From Thermocrinis sp. (GTDB lineage: Bacteria; Aquificota; Aquificia; Aquificales; Aquificaceae), in assembly GCA_022759285.1 (NCBI GenBank), contig JAEMPM010000120.1, forward strand, positions 1-5,489: DNA of 5,489 nt, in the 5' to 3' direction. The stretch's first letter is position 1; every line of letters starts with the position of its first letter. Shown one piece after another: positions 1 to 3,945 of the stretch. The position numbers and the translations under genes were made by a program. The notes under the pieces were generated by a model. That model was not told the origin of the DNA. It searched no databases and saw only the letters and a list, made by a program, of their open reading frames with translations.

Positions 1-8
1 ATATTTGG

Positions 9-302
9 CTATACAAAGGGGAACTCTGCCCTAAGGTTTGCCTTCATAAGATGAACTATTTGGTGGATCAACTCTCCCGTATGGAAACCAACTGTGTGGC
101 ACTCGAGTATATTTGAGGACGTCAACTTTTCAGATTCATGATCGTATAAATGACGATAAAAGAAACTAACCATCTATGGACGGTTTCCTTTGCTTAGGCT
201 TTCTTTTATTACTTGTCTTATCTCCATATTTCTAAGCGTATCAGAGCTATCTCATGCCCTAGCCATCAACCAGCCCAGCCTATAGATGACAAAAGTTGAC
301 AT
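9..302 (-). pseudogene. Possible decayed minus-strand reading frame, unrecognised
   Basis: On the minus strand an ATG at 302-300 opens a frame running to TAG at 11-9, broken only by an in-frame TGA (about 254-252) and an in-frame TAG just before the ATG at 173-171. The last intact part, 173-9, would be 54 residues, with protein-like stretches such as MVSFFYRHLYDHESEK and, near the end, LRAEFPFV. The middle part includes MEIRQVIKESLSKG. I do not recognise a family. Two stops in 98 codons is fewer than expected by chance, but not so few that chance is excluded, and other frames of this stretch also stay open for 30-40 codons. It may be a remnant gene or non-coding DNA. The inverted repeat at 115-130 / 291-306 lies inside it. 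Confidence 0.2.
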
Positions 303-306
303 CTTC
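115..306. repeat. Inverted repeat pair, 16-bp arms (14/16 match)
   Basis: Positions 115-130 read GAGGACGTCAACTTTT. The reverse complement of 291-306 reads GAAGATGTCAACTTTT, with an unbroken 10-bp core GTCAACTTTT. The arms enclose 160 bp that are not complementary to each other, so this is not a long hairpin. The geometry would suit the ends of a small non-autonomous element or paired protein-binding sites. No target duplication is visible outside the arms, which weakens the mobile-element reading. The right arm includes TTGACA on the plus strand (296-301), but no -10 hexamer lies at a suitable distance. Confidence 0.35.
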
Positions 307-408
307 CTAGCAGATTGTGAGACTAAATTACTCAAACATCAAATCCCTCAACTTCTTGGAAGACTCTAATGAACATTATTTCTGAAAAAAGGGTAGAATG
401 ATAGTAGG

Positions 409-415
409 AAAGGAG
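409..415 (+). promoter_or_regulatory. Ribosome binding site fixing the AAA+ start
   Basis: AAAGGAG at 409-415 ends 8 nt before ATG 424, which is ideal spacing. A longer in-frame start, GTG at 415, overlaps the last base of this site, and the TTG at 418 is only 2 nt away. ATG 424 is therefore the best start. A -10-like TAGAAT lies at 394-399, but no acceptable -35 hexamer is present, so I do not call a promoter. Confidence 0.75.
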
Positions 416-423
416 TGTTGGGT

Positions 424-1731
424 ATGTGGAGGGACTGTCTTTTTCTTGCAGTTGCATATGTAATTGGTTTTGCCATACCTGTGCTTTTTAAGGTTGTTCT
501 TATATCTAAAGGGAGATTTTCAAGTTCTAAAGACTTTTCAGTGGCTTTCGAAATTTATCTTTTTTCTTACATTTTCTCTTTATTTGTTATGTGGGCTTTG
601 TCCGTACTAAGTCGGAAAAAGGAGTTTTTCTACAGAACATGGTCAAGGCTGAGTTTCTTCAAAAAGTCACTTTTAAGCCATGGGATAACGATACTTATTT
701 GGGCTATAATGGCGTTTGTCCAAAATGTAATTGAAAGTTTCTCGGACTTGTTTCTTTTCATGGGTAGTTTTACTTTTTTTACTTCGCCTGTTATTTTAGG
801 TTTAGTTATTGCAAACTGGCTTATGCATGTAACAGCAAGACTTTCCCAACTTAAGAGGAAGCTAATGGCGAAGGTAAGACCGCCCAAAACTTTAGATTTT
901 GCAGAGTATGGCAAGTGGATGGTGGTAGGACAAGACTATGCTATTGATACCATTCAAAAAGTTCTTACTGCTAACACGAGACTTGCAAACAGAGGAGACC
1001 CGAGAAGAAACAGACTTTTGGCATCTTTCCTCTTTGTGGGACCCACTGGTGTGGGCAAAACAGTAACCGCTAAGGCTTTAGTCAGCTGGCTCAGTCAAGA
1101 GGGCTATAACTTTTTGAGGATAGATGCAAATCAGTATGCAGATAGACTCTCACTTTGGACGCTACTTGGTTCCCCAAAGGGTTATTTAGGCTCGGAAACA
1201 CGTGGGCTATTGCCTTCAGCTATCAGTCAAAATCCCAAGCTGGTCATACTTATAGACGAGATAGAGAAAGCAGATCAAGACTTTCATCAGGTTCTACTTC
1301 AAATACTGGATGAAGGCTATGTTATAGAGCGTTCTACAGGATATGCTTACTACCTTCAGAGGGCAATAGTTATCATAACCTCAAACCTTGAAAACCAAAG
1401 GATAGCAGAGATTATGGAAACGCTTTCTAACCCTATAGAGATAGACATTGCAGTGAGAAAAGCTCTTGAAGGGGCAGTGATAAGTTTTGGTGGTGGGAGG
1501 TTCTTTAAAATCACTTCTGAGTTTTTGGGTAGAATTGATGCGATAGTTCCCTTCCGTTCTTTGGACTTTGAAGATCTTGTTGAAATAGCTTATCGGGAGC
1601 TAAGGAGATTGGGTGAGAATGTAAGTATAGATTTTGCACGGACACTAACCCAAAAGTATTACCCAGTTGCAAAAGAGTATGGTGTGAGATACTTCCTCAA
1701 GAAGATACAAGAGGACGTGCTAACTCAATAG
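424..1731 (+). CDS. Membrane-anchored AAA+ ATPase, ClpA/ClpB D2-like
   Basis: A 435-residue AAA+ ATPase probably working as a hexameric, ATP-driven unfolding or remodelling machine held at the inner membrane. Residues 1-135 contain four hydrophobic segments (about 5-27, 39-61, 83-103, 108-135). The loop between the second and third is rich in K/R, as is the region after the fourth, so both ends should face the cytoplasm. The ATPase module begins near VVGQDYAID (167-175). It has Walker A GPTGVGKT (206-213), a GYLG pore loop (253-256, like GYVG in ClpB), Walker B ILIDEIEKA with D278/E279, sensor-1 N321, a probable arginine finger R370 in FLGRID, and sensor-2 R422 in GVRYFLKK followed by a short helical C-terminus. 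There is no Clp N-domain, no D1 module and no ClpP-binding IGF/IGL loop that I can see, so partnership with ClpP is unlikely. ClpB proper is about twice this length. The start is set by the ribosome binding site at 409-415. The family is certain; substrate and pathway are unknown. Confidence 0.93.
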   Translation: MWRDCLFLAVAYVIGFAIPVLFKVVLISKGRFSSSKDFSVAFEIYLFSYIFSLFVMWALSVLSRKKEFFYRTWSRLSFFKKSLLSHGITILIWAIMAFVQNVIESFSDLFLFMGSFTFFTSPVILGLVIANWLMHVTARLSQLKRKLMAKVRPPKTLDFAEYGKWMVVGQDYAIDTIQKVLTANTRLANRGDPRRNRLLASFLFVGPTGVGKTVTAKALVSWLSQEGYNFLRIDANQYADRLSLWTLLGSPKGYLGSETRGLLPSAISQNPKLVILIDEIEKADQDFHQVLLQILDEGYVIERSTGYAYYLQRAIVIITSNLENQRIAEIMETLSNPIEIDIAVRKALEGAVISFGGGRFFKITSEFLGRIDAIVPFRSLDFEDLVEIAYRELRRLGENVSIDFARTLTQKYYPVAKEYGVRYFLKKIQEDVLTQ

Positions 1732-1759
1732 TAAAAAGTAGTAAAGGCTTCTGATGTCA

Positions 1760-1768
1760 AGGCGGGTA
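1760..1768. repeat. Target-site duplication, left copy (AGGCGGGTA)
   Basis: AGGCGGGTA directly abuts the left terminal inverted repeat of the element. An identical copy abuts the right terminus at 2076-2084. A perfect 9-bp direct repeat exactly at both outer edges is the signature of a transposition event. Confidence 0.85.
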
Positions 1769-2075
1769 GAGGTTGTTCTAAAAATACAAACCTATTGAGA
1801 AGTTTTTGAAGAGTGATATAGTTTTCCTTATGCAAAGCTTTCAGGGCTTGCTGGATACCCGTTGTGGGACCAATGGAAGGAACCCTGAAGACGGGAAGTA
1901 TTTTAAAATCCTTGCCATTGTCCAGCAGGTTCTGAAGGTAGCCCTCCTCTTCCCTGTTCTTGAGAGGAAAGTGCTCCTCTCCTCCCGCAAGGGAGCGTGG
2001 GACAGGGTGAGGGAAGGGTTAGTTCCCTTAGAGGCTGGGGGGACGGTCCCAACAAGGGATTTTTAGAACAGCCTC
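1769..2075. mobile_element. MITE-like non-autonomous insertion, 307 bp
   Basis: The left end (1769-1785, GAGGTTGTTCTAAAAAT) and the reverse complement of the right end (2059-2075, GAGGCTGTTCTAAAAAT) match at 16 of 17 positions, and a perfect 9-bp duplication flanks them. The interior is too short for a full transposase and richer in GC than its surroundings. One plus frame stays open across almost the whole element (TTG 1806 to TAG 2066, 86 codons). Its first part, including MQSFQGLLDTRCGTNG and then KILAIVQQVL, is faintly like the N-terminal region of ISAs1-type DDE transposases (F..l.D.R...iLaI), and 8-10 bp duplications suit that family. That link is a guess, and the end sequence does not settle the family. 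The element would be moved in trans by a full-length relative elsewhere in the genome. It truncates the minus-strand frame described at 1720-2448. Confidence 0.8.
1982..1995. repeat. Small GC-rich hairpin inside the MITE
   Basis: CTCCC (1982-1986), loop GCAA (1987-1990), GGGAG (1991-1995) form a 5-bp stem with a GNRA-type tetraloop. A second potential stem, AAGGG (2014-2018) with CCCTT (2025-2029), follows 18 bp later. Together with the purine-rich run GTGGGACAGGGTGAGGG between them, this resembles widespread REP-like palindromic repeats, and it may help transposition or shield the ends of a transcript. There is no U-run after either stem, so it is not an intrinsic terminator. Confidence 0.35.
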
Positions 2076-2084
2076 AGGCGGGTA
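2076..2084. repeat. Target-site duplication, right copy (AGGCGGGTA)
   Basis: Identical to 1760-1768 and directly outside the right terminal inverted repeat. Removing 1769-2084 restores a continuous minus-strand frame across the junction. Confidence 0.85.
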
Positions 2085-2363
2085 AGATACACAACTTCCC
2101 TTTCATACGCTTTGCCTACTCGTATACCCCACTTGTCTTTGCCTCTCAGAAGAACGATGTAGACGCTTCCTACTTGGATGGAAGTGTTGTTCTTGAGGAT
2201 GCCATAAAAGGCACCATCCAAAAGGGCAAGCATCTACCTTAACATCCTTTACCTGCACCTGCCCACTGCTATCTACCACAAGTCTTTTCCTATTCACCGC
2301 CCATCGCCAGGTTAGGAAAGTCCTCTTTGATATACGAAAGCTTAAAAAAAGAAAAGTAGCTAT

Positions 2364-2458
2364 ATAAGGTGAAGTGGAAACTGGGTCAGGGAATGTAAAG
2401 GCTAAAGTTGGTTGATATTTTGAATAGAGGTATCCTACCAGCGATCATAAGGTGAAGT
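2364..2458. repeat. Direct repeat pair ATAAGGTGAAGT, 83 bp apart
   Basis: ATAAGGTGAAGT occurs at 2364-2375 and again at 2447-2458, both upstream of the coiled-coil gene. The spacing is 83 bp start to start. The pair could be regulator-binding sites for the 2501 operon or the trace of a small duplication. The second copy overlaps the proposed ATG of the minus-strand pseudogene. No clear promoter hexamers were found for the operon: TATATT at 2474-2479 is -10-like but lacks a good -35. Confidence 0.3.
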
Positions 2459-2487
2459 TTAAACAATGTAGTGTATATTTAATCTAC

Positions 2488-2494
2488 AGGGGAA
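2488..2494 (+). promoter_or_regulatory. Ribosome binding site of the coiled-coil gene
   Basis: AGGGGAA lies 6 nt before ATG 2501 and supports that start codon. The first in-frame codons, read MSSAVTYTWTW, are followed at once by charged helical sequence. Confidence 0.7.
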
Positions 2495-2500
2495 CTCGTA

Positions 2501-3919
2501 ATGAGTAGTGCTGTTACTTATACATGGACCTGGGTGGAAAAGGACCCAGAGCAAATTCTTAGAGAAAATAAAAAATTCCTTAAAGAAAAGATGGATGAAT
2601 CCATACAAGATGTTATTAAGCTTATATCTGCACATAAAAATAAATTTAAAAACATTAATGAATTGGTTGAGATATTGAAAAGGTTTAGAGATGATTTTTT
2701 ATCAAGCTATACATTGGATATATTTAGATCACCGATGCATACTCAGTGGGTGGATGATAAAATGAGTAACTTTAACGCATTATTGTTTAATGTAAAAGCT
2801 TTTATAAAACTATTGGACTTGGAAATTGGAGAAAAAGCATATATAAAAGCACTTAAAGGAATTGTGGATAAAGTTCCTGAAGAATGTAAAAAACTAAAAG
2901 AGGAGATTGAAAAGTATATAGAGAAAGAACAGGAAATAAAAAAAGCGAGAGAAAATATGGACATAGAAAGCTTGAAGAAAATTTACTACGAACTACCATA
3001 TTTTGCAAAAGATAAAGAGGAAATATCTAACATCCTTTTGAGAGAAGAATTAATAAAGGAAGAGAAAAAACAAGAAAGCACCTCAGGGAAGCAAACGAAG
3101 ATAGATGAGAAAGATGAGATAGAAAACATTAAAAAAGAGGCAAAAGAGTACTATGAGAAGTTAAAAAAGATCTCAGAGACTGAAGCGGAACGACTTAAGT
3201 TTCTGTATGAAGAATTGCTAAAGTCTGATGATAAATTTAGAATAAACTTAATATTGGAAGAGATTAAATACGTATACGCAAGGAAGAAAAAACAGTTTGT
3301 TAAATCAGAAACTTTGAAGGAAATGATAAACAAGTACTTGAATGAGGATTTACCTCAATCCCTGAAGGAAGAAATAAATGCCTTTTTGGAAAAAGAGACA
3401 GTTAGTGAGGAAGAATACAAAGATCTTAACTCAAGAATAACAAGATATCTAATGGAAAAGAAAGAGAGAAAATCTATAAGTAAAGAAGATATAGACAGAC
3501 TTTCCAGATATTTGTCAGAAAGCCTCAGGAAACTGGGTTATCAGATAGTAAATGACAAAGCAATAGAAAAATTGAAAAAAGGAGAAGTTGTGGAAATAAA
3601 TACACCTTTTGGAGAAGATTATGTCGTTAGAATAAGGTTGGATGAAAAAGGAACACTTGCTCTTAAGTTTGTTAGATATGTGGAAGATGAAAACAATTTA
3701 AGTATGTATGAAAAAGAAAAAGACAAAGCTATTGCTAAGCAATGGTGTAATAACCAAAAGGAAATTATCGAATTTTTAAGGAATAACGGGATAGCTTTGG
3801 AACTCAAAAACATAATGGAACCCGAGGATAGGTTTTATTACGAGAAGAAAGAAAAGAGAAAATCAATTGAATGGCAAACTTGGGAAAAGGACAAGAAGAC
3901 ATTTAAAAGGAGTCTATAA
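2501..3919 (+). CDS. Coiled-coil protein with distinct C-terminal domain, unrecognised
   Basis: A 472-residue, probably cytoplasmic protein with no signal peptide and no membrane segment. It opens with an aromatic strand-like stretch (TYTWTWVEKDPEQ, 6-18). A long K/E-rich helical region follows to about residue 325, with coiled-coil-like heptads and a weak break near 191-205 (KQESTSGKQTK). Residues about 326-460 differ: ISKEDIDRLSRYL begins helices, then KLGYQIV, EINTPFGEDYVVRIRLDEKG (365-384) and TLALKFVRYV look like a beta sheet, and KDKAIAKQWCNNQKE (W415/C416) returns to helix. The tail again has paired tryptophans (EWQTWEKDKK) and is basic. I know of no named family for it. It sits 26 bp before the kinase gene and shares its low GC, so it is most likely a kinase substrate, scaffold or activator. 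The proportion of A+T is very high in the first 300 bp. Existence of the gene is secure; function is not. Confidence 0.9.
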   Translation: MSSAVTYTWTWVEKDPEQILRENKKFLKEKMDESIQDVIKLISAHKNKFKNINELVEILKRFRDDFLSSYTLDIFRSPMHTQWVDDKMSNFNALLFNVKAFIKLLDLEIGEKAYIKALKGIVDKVPEECKKLKEEIEKYIEKEQEIKKARENMDIESLKKIYYELPYFAKDKEEISNILLREELIKEEKKQESTSGKQTKIDEKDEIENIKKEAKEYYEKLKKISETEAERLKFLYEELLKSDDKFRINLILEEIKYVYARKKKQFVKSETLKEMINKYLNEDLPQSLKEEINAFLEKETVSEEEYKDLNSRITRYLMEKKERKSISKEDIDRLSRYLSESLRKLGYQIVNDKAIEKLKKGEVVEINTPFGEDYVVRIRLDEKGTLALKFVRYVEDENNLSMYEKEKDKAIAKQWCNNQKEIIEFLRNNGIALELKNIMEPEDRFYYEKKEKRKSIEWQTWEKDKKTFKRSL

Positions 3920-3931
3920 TTTTCTTGTTAT

Positions 3932-3938
3932 AGGAGGG
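3932..3938 (+). promoter_or_regulatory. Ribosome binding site for a GTG-started kinase
   Basis: AGGAGGG, a near-perfect anti-16S match, ends 7 nt before GTG 3946. The next in-frame ATG falls inside the kinase domain, so GTG is needed to encode a whole kinase. The site lies in the 26-bp gap after the upstream stop codon and indicates operon translation. Confidence 0.85.
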
Positions 3939-3945
3939 TATCAGG

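Larger units (their letters stand above)
1720..2448 (-). pseudogene. Frameshifted minus-strand gene remnant split by the MITE
   Basis: Three minus-strand frames in succession look coding. From ATG 2448 the first frame reads MIAGRIPLFKISTNFSLYIP, then TGA, and later LSYIKEDFPNLAMGGE. The next (about 2297-2225) gives NRKRLVVDSSGQVQVKDV. The last, from ATG 2233, gives LLDGAFYGILKNN, then VGSVYIVLLRGKDKWGIRVG and YEREVVYLT. The inserted element adds a stop codon (TAA, 2065-2063). If the element and one AGGCGGGTA copy are removed, the last frame runs on for 12 residues to TAG at 1722-1720, giving a 65-residue product whose 3' end overlaps the convergent AAA+ gene by 12 bp. This suggests an older gene damaged by frameshifts and by the insertion. 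The product is not recognised. The antisense frame at 2085-2242 is also open, so coding direction is not certain. The fragment 2233-2063 could alternatively be a small gene of 56 residues. Confidence 0.35.

Noticed and set aside
162..187. GAAAC (162-166) and GTTTC (183-187) as a CRISPR repeat fragment
   Set aside because: Such ends occur in CRISPR repeats, but there is only one unit, no second copy, no spacer pattern and no cas gene in the window.
291..330. TTGACA at 296-301 as a promoter -35 box
   Set aside because: No acceptable -10 hexamer lies 16-18 bp downstream, and the motif is part of the inverted-repeat arm.
415..423. GTG 415 as the AAA+ start
   Set aside because: It overlaps the ribosome binding site at 409-415; ATG 424 has proper spacing.
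630..914. 94-codon minus-strand open frame
   Set aside because: It lies wholly inside the AAA+ gene and mirrors its hydrophobic membrane segments and linker; no independent start signal.
1732..1768. Terminator after the AAA+ gene
   Set aside because: No stem-loop followed by a T-run is present between the stop codon and the element.
1997..2242. 81-codon plus-strand frame as a real gene
   Set aside because: It starts inside the MITE and runs out across its right boundary, so the joined frame is a product of the insertion. The flank part is opposite the minus-strand frame I favour, though I keep some doubt on direction.
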